Of a stretch of 64,000 nt of DNA, positions 32,101 to 43,522 are shown piece after piece; position 1 is the first letter of the stretch, and every line of letters starts with the position of its first letter. Position numbers and translations under genes: made by a program. The notes under the pieces were generated by a model. That model made no database searches and was not told where the DNA came from. It saw only the letters and a program-made list of their open reading frames with translations. Location of the stretch: contig ML664174.1 of the NCBI GenBank assembly GCA_007570785.1, forward strand, positions 6,523,402-6,587,401, read 5' to 3'. Source of the stretch: Antilocapra americana (taxonomy: Eukaryota > Chordata > Mammalia > Artiodactyla > Antilocapridae).

Positions 32101-32590
32101 AAAAGAACAAATGAGAGACCAAACCAGTAAACTTGGTTTTTCTGATGTATCTGTATGTGTTCACAGCAGAATACTATCTTCTAACAGCTACCATATGATC
32201 ATCTTGGTTCTGGTGCTAATAAAAAACGTATCAAGTATATACATAATGTTTCCTACAAACATTTTCCCTTCTAAACAATTTTGTTAAGTCCATCTTATTT
32301 CAGAAAGATATTTTAGGAGTGAACAGACAAGAAAAAAAGCTCCTTGCAAAAGCAACAGGCATGTTTTGATAATAACCTATACAGATGATTTCTGCTTCAT
32401 AATTTTCGGTCACACACATTCTCTGTTTCTTAGCCAAATGACAGGAAGCAAGACTGGTTGTAAACAAATAGGGAACATACCACCAAAGAAAACTCAGGCT
32501 GCATCTTTGAATCAACCAGTTTTATTCCCTATTGTATGAATATATGTCCTCTGTTACCACAGGCCCAGAAAATAATTTGGCAAGAGCCTG
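32101..32590. other. Unclassified stretch
   Basis: No gene or repeat was recognised. A 71-codon reverse frame at 32300-32515 is unsupported. Confidence 0.3.
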
Positions 32591-32599
32591 GAAAACTCA

Positions 32600-32802
32600 C
32601 TATTTAATTCCCAATGTAGACCATTCCATCCTTTTGGACACTTCTAAGGACCAGAAAACTCTTCTCTATATGGAGCCAAAGTCGATCGCCGTATAACATA
32701 CAACCACCGGCTATCATTTTATGTTGTGAACCCTCATAGTCTCACTGTAAGCCCTCTTCTATAGGGATGTCCATCAAAGATTAGGAGACGGCTATTATGA
32801 CC
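32600..32802 (-). repeat. CR1/L3-type LINE 3' end, left part
   Basis: It follows the reverse CR1/L3 3' region: 'ccattccatccttttggacacttctaagg', 'aaactcttctctatatggagccaaa', 'ccaccggctatcattttatg', 'ccctcttctatagg' and 'agacggctattatgacctctt'. CR1 and L3 copies in placental mammals are very old, pre-dating the eutherian radiation (established). The element is interrupted by a Bov-tA and resumes at about 33030. Confidence 0.6.
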
Positions 32803-33025
32803 TCTTGGCTTCTCCAGTGGCTCAGTGGTAAAGAATCCACCTGCAATGCAGGAGACACAGGAGACACGGGTTCAATCCCTGGGTCAGGCAGATCCCATGG
32901 AGGAGGAAATGGCAACCCACTTCAATTTTCTTGAGAGGAAAATCCCATGGACAGAGGAGACTGGCAGGGTGCAGTCATGGGGTCACAAAGAGTTGGACAC
33001 AACTCAGCAACTAAGCATTCATGCA
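32803..33025 (+). repeat. Bov-tA SINE inside a CR1/L3
   Basis: Head 'ggcttctccagtggctcagtgg', B-box-like 'gggttcaatccctgggtc', body 'atggcaacccacttcaattttc' and 3' end 'gttggacacaactcagcaac'. The forward open frame 32825-33109 is SINE-derived. Confidence 0.93.
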
Positions 33026-33029
33026 CAAT

Positions 33030-33580
33030 ATATATTACATTCTAAATCTGTTCTCAGTAAATTTCATCTCCTTGATCAAGGCCATCATCCCTGCATGGTT
33101 AGACTCTAGATTCCTGTCTCTATCATCTAGGAACTTAAGCCATTCTTCTCCAATTATGCATTATCTACAAATTTGATCAGTGTGCCAGCTATTATTTCCT
33201 TTTACCTCTTTATGTATTATGTAATATGAAGCCGAAGTCAGGATTCCTGTAGTATCACAGAGACTTCTTTTTCTGTTACACTCAGATAATTATTCAACCA
33301 GCTGCTTATTAACATAACTGCATTATCATATCACTCTCACTCATCTTGCCTACAATGATATCATGATGGTATGGTCCATCATGATAAAATTCAGACACTT
33401 GTATTGTGTGTTAATAGTCTAATAATCTGCTAAAGGAGAATGAATTTAGGTTAATCTACCATAACAATTTTTTTTAAAATAAACCCAGGTTGGCTCCTTA
33501 GAGATCAATATTTTTCCTTCTGAGGGCTCATCTGCTAAATCATCTAACCTGGAATTTTACTGAGGAGTCATGTCACATTC
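33030..33580 (-). repeat. CR1/L3-type LINE, right part (RT end region)
   Basis: It continues the reverse CR1/L3: 'ttctccaattatgcattatctacaaatttgatcag', 'agtatcacagagacttc', 'attattcaaccagctgcttattaacataactgcattatcatat', 'caatgatatcatgatggtatggtcc' and 'aaacccaggttggctccttagagatca'. The phrase order matches the RT-encoding part of L3/CR1 antisense over about 450 bp. Sequence divergence is high and no frame remains. Confidence 0.65.
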
Positions 33581-33631
33581 ACAACCTGTAGGGAACAAGA
33601 AAGAAAGAGAACCCATAGGTGCTATTGCCTT

Positions 33632-33848
33632 GCATGTGTGCTAGGTTGTTACAGTCATATCCAACTCTTTGCACCCCTATGGACTGTAACCCGTCAGGAT
33701 TCTCTGTCCATGAGCTTCTCCAAGCAAAACTATTGGAGTGGGTTGCCATGCCCTTCTCCAGGGGATCTTCCTGACAGGGATCGAACCCACATCTCTAAAG
33801 TCTCTTGCACTTGGCAGGTGGGTTCTTTACCACTACGGCTACCGCTGC
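33632..33848 (-). repeat. Bov-tA SINE
   Basis: Reverse Bov-tA: 'catgtgtgctaggttgttacagtcatatccaactctttg', 'gggttgccatgcccttctccaggggatcttcctgac' and 'ggtgggttctttaccact'. Open frames through it (33638-33926) are antisense SINE sequence. Confidence 0.92.
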
Positions 33849-34153
33849 CTTAGTTTCAGTGATCTCTCTTCTCTCTCTTTTCCCCCTTCATCCTTCTGCC
33901 TGAAGATCAATCTCAAGGGATCCTGAACAAGCAGAGGGAGAGGGATCCAGACAGAGGCAGAGGGGAAAAAAGACACCAACAACAGGTTTTCCAGATCTTA
34001 TGTGCCCACCCAGCTCCAGTTCCCAAATGCCTTTCCAGCGCTCTTTTTAGCAACAAAGGGAAGCAACAGTTATCAACTGTTTTGACCTATCTGTACCTCT
34101 TTCCTTCTCCATTAGTAAGTAGTATAGAGCTAACTACCTGGAAATGGTTTATT

Positions 34154-34343
34154 CAGGGGTCCCCAACCTCCAGGATCTAATGCCTGATGATTTGATGTGA
34201 AACTGATGAAATAACAATAGAAATAAAAGCACACAACAAATGTAATGCACTTGAATCATCAAAATCATGCTGCCTACCTCAGTCCAAGAAAAACCTGTCT
34301 TCATGAAACTGGTCCCTGGTGCCAAAAAGGTTGAGGACTGCTG
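34154..34343 (+). repeat. hAT-type MITE with TIRs and TSD
   Basis: The left terminal repeat caggggtccccaacct and right aaggttgaggactgctg are imperfect inverted repeats. The 8-bp neighbours ggtttatt (34146-34153) and ggtttata (34343-34350) agree at seven positions. 'ctaatgcctgatgatttgatgtgaaactgatg' and 'aaactggtccctggtgccaaaaagg' are internal family phrases. It is non-autonomous, with no transposase. Confidence 0.75.
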
Positions 34344-34351
34344 GTTTATAC

Positions 34352-35640
34352 TAAGATTTCACCTTTCAACTCTCCCTAAAAAGAAACCAATTCTAAAATC
34401 TTAACATAACAATAGTCTGTGAGCAAAGAAGAGACTAGCATGAGATGCAGCCGTATGATTATACCTTTCTGGTTTTGCTTTTCACTTGTCACTTACTTAC
34501 TACAAATTATCTGCATTTATAGGCTTTAACTTAAAAAATCTGCAAGTATTTACAAATGAAACATACTATGATCTTTCAGTAAAAAAAAAATTTTTTTAAC
34601 TTGTCAAAGTCGTAATGCTTATTTCCTATGCAGCATATAATCATACCAATTACCATGTGTGACAGATCAGAATTTAAAGTAATGAATCTTACAGTCAATT
34701 TAAAAAAATGAAGAAAAACATACAATTCATTTCTTCCACAAAGATAACTCTAGCATTTGTTAAGAAGCAGTCTCTTAAATCTTTCATGTTTATGCTTGAA
34801 AAATGTTTCTGAAACTGCAATTCACTTAGATACTTATTGAGTGAATTTATGTTTATAAAAATATAATAAATAAATATTAAAAGCTTATATTCACATTTAC
34901 ACATTTCTCTTATGGAGCTATCATCATGTATGTTTCTAGAGCATCCTAACCATAGTTAGGGAAAAATTTCTTAAAACATGAGATGTCTTTTAAGCAAATA
35001 AAGGATTATCATAAGTCAAAGATAAGCAAAATTCAGGATTAAAAACACATGGAATATTATGCTCCCTAACTGTACTATCCAAATAGCCCCTGGACTTGAA
35101 GGATTTTTGTTTATTCATTTTTACTTCTGTTTTTTGCCTGACTGTCCCATTAGAAACAATTGCAAAATTGATGAAACGGTGTTAAGAATCAAACCACTAT
35201 GACTAGCTACCATTTGAAAAGAATCATTTTGTAATTTCCTCTTGAGAATTAAATCCAGTTCAAACTCTTAAGGACATTTCATAAGCAGAGAATATAACTG
35301 CCTAAGTTGGGAAAAATCCAAGGCTGGGCATGTAAATGCAAGCAAGCAAAGCAGGCAATTTCAAAGAAAGACCACATACCCTCAAGGCTAAAGTGATGGT
35401 GTAATACAGGAAATTTCAAATAAAGCTGACAATTGTGGCCTTATAGCGGGGTTGCCCACCAATCCATTGCCCTGACCCAGCAAAATGAAAAAGTCATTGT
35501 AGGTTTTTTTTTAATTTCATTTCCATATCCAAATGCAAGGCCAAACTGTTAACTCATGCAATACCGTACAAACATCTTTCTTTAAGAAAATGTATTGGGA
35601 ATTTCTATTTTATTCTGTATTATGTCTATCACAAACATCA
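34352..35640. other. Repeat-poor unclassified stretch
   Basis: About 1.3 kb with no gene or recognisable repeat. A 69-codon reverse frame at 34695-34904 is Phe/Asn/Ile-rich, as expected by chance in AT-rich DNA. Confidence 0.4.
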
Positions 35641-35644
35641 CAGA

Positions 35645-35925
35645 ATAGGAGAATTACAGAATTTCAGAGTTGAAACCTGGGATATTGTTATTGAGGGATT
35701 TTTAGAGCAAATGCCAACCAATTTTCCTTGCTTCGCCTGCAGTAATCCTTTCTCTGCTCCAAACTCTGATGTTTCTATTTGTTTGGCTTCACTGTACGGC
35801 AGACACATGAACTTGTATTCAGTAACAATTTCACCCAGTCTAAGGCTTTCATTTTCCAAAGGCCCAGACAACTTAAGTGATCTGCCTGAAGTCAAGCTGA
35901 CAGTTAGTGGATAGATCAGGAATTA
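35645..35925 (-). repeat. MIR-like relic (tentative)
   Basis: 'gaatttcagagttgaaacctgggatattg', then 'ccaaaggcccagacaacttaagtgatctgcctgaagtcaagctgacagttagtgg' resembles the MIR-class core and end. Opposing open frames of 85 and 67 codons overlap it and are not supported. Confidence 0.35.
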
Positions 35926-38293
35926 ATAACCATATATAATTCTGTTATCTTCATAAAATAAGACACTGGGTCCAATTGAGCACAATAATCCTTGTTTTAC
36001 AGGAAACATACTTTGCCTGGCAGACAAATATTTTACATTTTAAGTTTCTGCTAATTCAGAAATCTAGTAGTTTTCATATAAACAAAACTAGAACATATCT
36101 CTACAAGCCCATAACTACTGAAACATGAGTGCTAAAGTTATTATATAGTGCAAACTACATTTTACAAACCACATTATAATAGTCTAAGTGTATAGTAATC
36201 AACCATCATCACATATAATTAAAGATAAACTCATCATATGAAAACAGAAGATCAAAGCACTTTTAATCCTGCAGGGGCCATCATTTTCAATGGCCTGTTC
36301 CATGATCATGCCTTTAATTCATACAATTCAGTGGATAACAGGACTTCTCTTCTTGCTGCAATAGAAATAAGCCTCAAAAAATTCTGTTTGGTTTTTTTTT
36401 TTTGACTAATATATGAAACGCTCTCAAGTCATATCTAAGAAAAGATTAATGCATCACCAGTTTCTTATCAAATCTGATCCTGGAAAAAAAAGATAAGATG
36501 TTTTTCGTTCTCTAAATCAGATTCTTATCTAAGCATACATTTTTCAGTTACAGGAAGAGTTTTTGTCTTCATACCATGGCAAGAAAGTAGAGTATCTGAA
36601 TTACCTGGTATTTTCTGTTTGTCACTTGTTGTTGGGTTTTCTTTGTTTGCTTACTTGCTTTGTATTGTTGTGCTTTTAATACCTTCCAAGGCAATGAAAC
36701 ACTACCTGCTACCTGAGCAATTCAATAAGAATGAACCAAGGACAGTATCACTTGGCATTACACAATAAACTCCCACTTCAGTCATTTCACTCCTCTAAAC
36801 TTTGGCTGAACCACACTGACTGTTATTTTACTGAGGAAGTGATTGCCAAGTTATCCATAGGCACATACACACAGACAAACCACAATATGGAGAATGTCAG
36901 CCGCTCCTCCTAAGAATATCTTCACTAAAGTATGTGCTGAGTAACAAGGAGTTATTCAGTAAGTTCAGATAAACGTGGAGTTAGAATACGCTTTCAGAGA
37001 TAATCAACCAAGACGATCACTGTTCCAGACGATAACTGCAAATGTCAATACTAAGAAAACTCATGTATTAAATGTTAGCCATCAAAACAAGAGAAAACCA
37101 TTCTAAGACTTCCTGAAACCTGTGGACCTTTACAAATAACTGATGAATTTTAGGGGAAATCAGAGCCTCTAAAAGGCTACAGTGCATCTTCTCAGATGTT
37201 GATTTTAAAATGGAAAACTTTTAACTTGTGCCTGCCTTGAATCTGGCTGAATCACTTTCTTATAACTTTGTTTAGTTATTAATTGAAAGGATAATTAAGG
37301 ATAATAAACACCTTTTCTTGACAGTCTTAGATATTTCCAGTCTTGAAAGACATATGCCTAAGATCTTATGCCTAAGATCTTTCATCCTAATTTCACTGCC
37401 TATTGAAATATCAGAACAGCTGCATGTGCTATATCGGAATTTTGTGTACAGAAGGGGCCCAGCATTATTGCTAAGGGTTTCCTCAGAGGAATGATGAAAA
37501 GAAGTTTGTCAATAAGTACAAGATTCACAGTGTTCTTACCATGCCCCATATTATACTACACTTTGAAGCAGCCAATTTCCTTCTGGACTCAATAAAATAA
37601 AACATAATGCCTCTATTGTTACCATGGAAATTCTTTGACATTAATTACTGAGAGTTAATTAATCTGTTATATCCCTATGTTTTAAAGAACCCTTTTAACC
37701 TACAAAAAAGTAAGAAAGAGCTTTTGGTTTGTGAATGTTCGTAACACATATTATAGGCAAAGTATTATATGTGCATGGAAGTGTGAAGAACAAATATGAA
37801 GAGGATAAATCATCACTGTCTCTGAGGAACTTAGAACCTAGTTTAGAAAAGAAGAGCTACACATGAGCGCACAGCATGAGGGCACAACATAGACAGAGAA
37901 TTAAACTACAAAAAAGAAAACACCAAGTACAGTGGAAACAGCTGCACAAAACTAAGAAGAGACATTCCACAAAATTGAAAGTCTCTATTCTTCAAAAAAT
38001 GTCAGTGTCATGAAAGACAAAGAAAAGTTAAAAGACTGTTCTAGTAAAGAAAGCTAAAGAGACATGAAAAAAAAAATTATCCTCCAATCCTCGGACTGTG
38101 GGGAAAACAGCTTGCAAAGGTCATACTCTCGACAATTTGAAAAATTTGAATGCGGACTAGATAATAGTCCAGTATTGAATTTGATCAATGTACTGAGGTT
38201 ATGTAAGACTGTCCTTGCTCTTAATAGACACATGCTAAAGCATTTAAGTTGAATGGTCACAACCTCTGCAATTTATTATGAAATGGTTCTGAT
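35926..38293. other. Long repeat-poor stretch
   Basis: About 2.4 kb with no recognised gene or interspersed repeat. A perfect 14-bp tandem duplication (atgcctaagatctt twice) lies at 37354-37381. Short open frames (36731-36913; 38054-38260 on both strands) are unsupported. Confidence 0.45.
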
Positions 38294-38310
38294 TAAAAGT
38301 ATTATGATAT

Positions 38311-38735
38311 CTACTCAGGTGGACGGAACTGGAGCCTATTATACAGAGTGAAGTAAGCCAGAAGGAAAAACAAAAATACAGTATACTAACGCATATATAT
38401 GGAATTTAGAAAGATAGTAACGAGAACCCTGTATGCGAGACAGCAAAAGAAACGCAGATGTATAGAACAGTCTTGTGGACTCTGTGGAAGAGGGCAAGGG
38501 TGGGATGATATGGGAGAATGGCATTGAAACATGTTAATTATCATATGTGAAATCAATCGCCAGCCCAGGTTTGATGCTCAGGGCTGGTGCACCAGGATGA
38601 CCCAGAGAGAGGGAATCGGGAGGGAGGAGGGAGGGAAGTTCTGGAAGGGGAACATATGTATACCCATGGCAGATTCATGTCAATGTATGGCAAAACCAAC
38701 ACAATAAAGCAACAAAAATTTAAAAAATAAAAAAA
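38311..38735 (+). mobile_element. Bovine L1 3' end, older related subfamily
   Basis: A 5'-truncated bovine L1 tail ('ctactcaggtggacggaactgg' to an A-rich end). The perfect 17-bp TSD taaaagtattatgatat is at 38294-38310 and 38736-38752. Compared with the copies at 22959 and 42666 it carries 'gcaccaggatgacccagagagaggg' and 'gcaaaaccaacacaataaag', so it belongs to a related but distinct subfamily. Confidence 0.93.
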
Positions 38736-38752
38736 TAAAAGTATTATGATAT

Positions 38753-39342
38753 ATATGTATCTAAGAAAGAAAGAGGAAATGGGAAATGTAGCACCAAGTT
38801 AACAGTGGATAAAACTATGTGAGTGGCATAAGAGAGTTCACTGTACCATACTTGAAACTTTCTGTATGCTTAAAAAAATTTTTAACAACATTTTTAACTC
38901 GGTGAACATTTAAGCTACAAAAGACCTTAGAAATTATCTAACCCAATCCTGGATCTAACTTTACAAAGAAACAGATCCGACAATTCGAGACATATGATAA
39001 CCAGTGTAAATCAGTGGTCCCCTAACTTTTTGGTGTGAACTCCATCAGTAACATATTTTGGGCATGTACCCCCACCCCCACTATATGTATTTCAATTATT
39101 TTATGTCTTCTGTTTGGATAATAATTTATCTTGTATATTATAAGACATACACAGACACAAATTAACCAGGATGAGATTAAAAATATTTGTAAAACTCTAA
39201 TATTTCCTTCCTGTACCGCAGTGGAACATCCTGGGCAATCTCTCACCTCTGCCCCTACCTTGGTGACAAATGGCACAGCCAACTCAAAGCACCAAAGAGG
39301 CATATATAACATGTGTGAACAGAATGTCAAGCACAACTGCCA
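38753..39342. other. Unclassified stretch
   Basis: It includes a possible MIR-class remnant at about 38905-38985 ('accttagaaattatctaacccaatcc'). Otherwise nothing was recognised. Confidence 0.3.
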
Positions 39343-39556
39343 AAATGCATGCTCACTCGGGTCTGACTCTTTGTATCCCTTTGGACTAGAAGCCACCAGG
39401 CTCCTCTGTCCATGGGATTTTTCAGGCAATACAATGGAGTGGGTTGCCATTTCCTCCTCCAGGGGATCTTCCTGACCCAGGGATTGAACCCACATTTCCT
39501 GTGTCTCCAGAATTGCAGGCGGATTCTTAACTTGCTGAGCCATCAGGGAAGCCCTT
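39343..39556 (-). repeat. Bov-tA SINE
   Basis: Reverse Bov-tA: 'catgctcactcgggtctgactc', 'gggttgccatttcctcctccaggggatcttcctgacccaggg' and 'gccatcagggaagccc'. The 180-codon reverse open frame (39022-39564) starts inside this SINE and runs into flanking DNA; it is not a gene. Confidence 0.94.
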
Positions 39557-41224
39557 AATATCAATGAAAGTTTGACTTATGTGGCACCTGAAGCACTGTA
39601 GGGCTTACAGGGGTGAAAACTAAAGAGGAGAGAAAAGCAGAGGGTCCAGCTGAACAGAGACAGAAAAAGGCAAAGAAGAAAATCACAGAATTTTTGGCAA
39701 TTCATACAGAGGCACGGTGAGACAGAGACATAAAGGATAGCTTGATGATGGATTATGAAAGGTCTTGAATATAAACTCAAGGAAGAACAAAGCACATAGG
39801 TAATGAAAAACTTGTATTTAGAGTAAGAAGTGTCTTCAAAACAAAAATGCTTACAATAATTAATACCTGGCAATGTCTTACAGAATTAATTCAGGAAAAT
39901 ATATAAGTCATTAGTAACTTACGCATCAGGATTTAGCTATAAAATTTAAGAACCAAACTCAATCTTTAATAAAAACTTAGCTTCATCTAACATTTTTACT
40001 TGTCTAAGTTATATAACTATAAATATAAAGTTGTTTCTCATCCATCTTGATTTACCATCAAGATATACCTAATAACTGTCAGCACAGGCCACTTATTTTG
40101 CCAGTGTTATTTCAGCCACAACATCAGCTCGTCACATTCTCTCCTCTGAAGTATTAAACATCAAATAATTGACATGCTTATTACTATCAACAAGAACTTT
40201 AAAAAAAAACAAAACCTGAAGTTTAATAGTTTTGTAGGCTCATCTTAGACAAATCATTGCAGAGCTTTAAAGTCAAGTTTAAGTATCTCTTAAACATCAT
40301 TATATATAGAAAGTCAAAGTCATACCCACCTAGTGTCTGCTCCTTGGTAGTTTGATGACAGTTTGCAGTGAGAAAACACTAACGAATTTGTGTATATTTT
40401 GTGCATCATTACATGCTAGTACTGAGCTGTCCAAGTGGTATCATTGAACCTTAGCAGAAACTCATTATTTTCTTTCACTCAGACTGATGCTGATAGAAGC
40501 TGGCCTACATAAAATTTCCCTTTTTTAAAAAATAAAGAGACCAATGAGATTTGACTTCACTTTCATAATGGAAAACTTTAGCATAATATATAAAATAACA
40601 AGAGAATCCTAACACTTGGCTTGATTTAGACTCTTTATTTTAACCACTGGTTTTCTTTGGTTCTCATTCCTCACTTGTGATAAAATACAGTAATTTCCCT
40701 CCCCATATTATTTTTTAATTTACTTGCTTAAGCAATACCATGTAACAGTTCTATACGGTTCCTCTGGATCCACTCCCTATGTTAGTAATAAGCTGGTTTA
40801 AGGGAACACACTGAGAAGATAAAACAAAATATAAGGCTTTATCAAGGAAGTGAAAGAACAACAAACAAAAATATTGATATTTAGATAGAGATAGTCCACC
40901 AGAATTAAAAACAAAGCTTGCTGTTTCATTTTTTATTGTTATCATTGCAGTTGTACAGATCTTCTATGGAGAATGAAAGATGAGTGCTGGATAGTCAGGG
41001 TATAATAATTCCCTTTTAAAATGGTCTTCTTTGATAACATTCTAGCAACTCTATAAGACTAAATATGGTAAGTGGCATGTGGGTCTCTTCAATAATGTAT
41101 ATGCTGTTACATTTATGTTTATAAATACATATTTGTTTATATATTATTTATAACATGTAAATATATATGCTAAATGATACTGCTTTTGCTGCTAAATTGG
41201 ACCTTTAATGCTCTTTTTTAACAA
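39557..41224. other. Long repeat-poor stretch
   Basis: About 1.7 kb without a recognised gene or repeat. A 98-codon reverse frame (39577-39873) and a 64-codon one (40751-40945) have no recognisable domain. The right end (41090-41170) is very AT-rich. Confidence 0.4.
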
Positions 41225-41835
41225 TATTTTTTTCTTTTTTTGAATTGAGATATAGTTTTATTCACCTATAAAATAGCCACACATATTCAAAGAGTACAAC
41301 TTCATAAACTCTGAATCACATACACATCGTGCAAAACCATTACCACAATTAAGATAGTGAAAATGTCAATAACCCTCAAAGGTTTCCATGTACCTCTCTG
41401 GACTCCTTCCCCTTCCCCTGCCCCTCATTCCTAGGTAACCAGTGATCTGCTGTCAATACAGAAAAGCTTTCATTTTCTAGAATTTTACAGAAGTGAAATA
41501 CTACAGTATATACTTTGGGGAGGGAGCAGTAAAGAGAAAATGTGCCTTGTTTCACTCAGTAGAATTCTTTTGAGCCATGCATGTTGTTGCATGTGTCAAT
41601 AATTAATTTCGTTTTATTCCTAACAGTATTCTCCTGCATGGGTATACTAGTTTTTTTTTTTATTCATTCATATGTTAATGGACATGATTTCCATTTGGGG
41701 GCTATTAAAAAATAAGGCTGCTATGATACAAGTCACCTTTGTATGGCAATATGCTTTTAATTCTTTTGGGTAAAAAGCTAAGTAGAATGGCTGGGTTGAA
41801 TAGTAGCTCTATGCTTAACATTTAAGAAACTGCCA

Positions 41836-42181
41836 GAGAGTAGAGTGGCAGTTACCAAGGGCTGAAGGGTAGGGGAAATGGGGAGATAACTGGTCAAACG
41901 CACAAACTTCCATCTGAAAGGTTAATAAGGTCTAATGTACTGCATGGCAATTACAGCTAATTATACTATATTAGGTACTTGAAAGTTGCTAACAGAGTAG
42001 ATACTAAATATTCTCACCACAAAAAAAAAAAAAATCAGTAATTATGTGGCAGGATGGAAATGTTAGGTGATGCTAGAGAGGTAATCACTTTGTGGTATAT
42101 AAATCCATCAAATCAACATGCATACCTTACATTTCCACAATGTTCAACATCCATTATATCTCAAAATAAGCTAGAAAAAAT
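41836..42181 (+). mobile_element. L1MA-type 3' end inserted in the L1M
   Basis: Forward L1 3' UTR: 'agagagtagagtggcagttaccaagggctg', 'gtaatgtactgcatggcaattacagc'-like block, 'gctaacagagtagatactaaatattctcacc' and a 13-A run. The duplication aaactgcca is at 41827-41835 and 42182-42190. The overlapping 100-codon frame 42054-42356 crosses the junction and is an artefact. Confidence 0.82.
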
Positions 42182-42665
42182 AAACTGCCAAACTGTTTTT
42201 GAAAGTGACTGCATAATTCTATGTTCCCACCAGCAGGGCATCAGAGTTCTAGTTCTTCCACATCCTCGCCAGCACTTGGCATGGTCAATCTTTAAAAATT
42301 TTAGCCATACCAATGGGTACGGTATCTCACTTTTGCTTTTATGTGCATTTCCCTAATAATTGATGATGTTTAGCTTCTTTTCATGTTCTTACTCTTCATC
42401 CATATAACTTCTTTGGTAAAATAAAATCTGTTCAAATCTTTTGTCTCATTTCTCGCTGGGTAATTTGTTTTCTTGTTATTGAGTTCTTTATACATTTTGA
42501 GTATAAGTCCTTTATCACACATAGGTTCCGAAAATATTACCTCCTACTCTGTGGCTTATCTATTTTCTTTTGAAAAGCAATTTTTCTATTTTGATGAAGT
42601 CCAATTTATCAATTTGTTCTTTTATGGATTATACATTTGTAATTGTGTATAAGAACCTTTGCCTA

Positions 42666-43088
42666 TGTGGAGAAAAGGGAACCCTCTTACACTGTTGGTG
42701 GGAATGCAAACTAGTACAGCCACTATGGAAAACAGTGTGGAGGTTCCTTAAAAAGCTGCAAATAGACCTGCCATATGACCCAGCAATCCCACTGCTGGGC
42801 ATATACACCGAGGAAACCAGAATTGAAAGAGCCACGTGTACCCCAATGTTCATCGCTGCATTGTTTACAATAGCTAAGACATGGAAACAACCTAGATGCC
42901 CATCAACTGATGAATGGATAAGAAAGCTGTGGTACATATACACAATGGAATATTACTCAGCATTAAAAAAAAATTCATTTGAAGCAATTCTACTCAGATG
43001 GACGAAACTGGAGCCCATTATCCAGAGTGAAGTAAGCCAGAAGCAAAAACAACAATACAGTATATTAACGCATATATATGGAATTTAG
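42666..43088 (+). pseudogene. L1 ORF2 C-terminal fragment, frame intact
   Basis: The frame stays open through the truncated ORF2 end: [20 protein letters not shown], the [11 protein letters not shown] block, and [20 protein letters not shown] to the stop at 43086-43088. The [15 protein letters not shown] part is the Cys-rich C-terminal segment of ORF2p. The truncation removes endonuclease and RT, so the piece cannot act. The unbroken frame fits a recent insertion. The nominal ATG upstream (42570) lies in older flanking L1. Confidence 0.88.
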
Positions 43089-43384
43089 AAAGACAGTAAC
43101 GAGAACCCAACATGGGAGACAACAAAAGGAACGCAGATGTATAGAATAGACTCGTGGACTTTGTGGATGAGGGTAAGGGTGGGATGATATGGGAGAAGGG
43201 CATTGAAGCATGTTAATTGTCATGTGTCTAATCAATCGCCAGCTCAGGATTGATGCTCGGGACTGGTGCAGCGAGATTTCCCGGGGGGGAGGGAGGAGGG
43301 AGGGGGGTTCCAGAGGGGAAGCATATGTAAACCCATGGTGATATCATGACAATGTATGGCAAAAACAATAATAAAAAAAAAAAA
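42666..43384 (+). mobile_element. Young bovine L1 (L1-BT) inserted in the L1M
   Basis: A 5'-truncated, ~0.72-kb L1 ending in a poly-A run at 43372-43384. The perfect 15-bp TSD aagaacctttgccta is at 42651-42665 and 43385-43399. The 3' UTR has a G-rich block at about 43283-43320. It shares nearly all bases with the L1 tail at 22959. Confidence 0.95.
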
Positions 43385-43522
43385 AAGAACCTTTGCCTAA
43401 CCAAGATGAAGGTTTGTCTATCTTTTCCTTTGGGAGTTTAACAGTTTTAGGTTTTACATGTAAGTCTATGATCCATTTTGAGTTAATATTTTATATGGTA
43501 TGATATGAATCATTCTTTACTA

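Noticed and set aside
39022..39564. 180-codon reverse open frame as a gene
   Set aside because: Its start lies in a reverse Bov-tA SINE (39343-39556), and the rest runs through flanking DNA with no domain.
42054..42356. 100-codon forward frame as a gene
   Set aside because: It crosses the junction between the L1MA tail and the host L1M, so it is an artefact of nesting.
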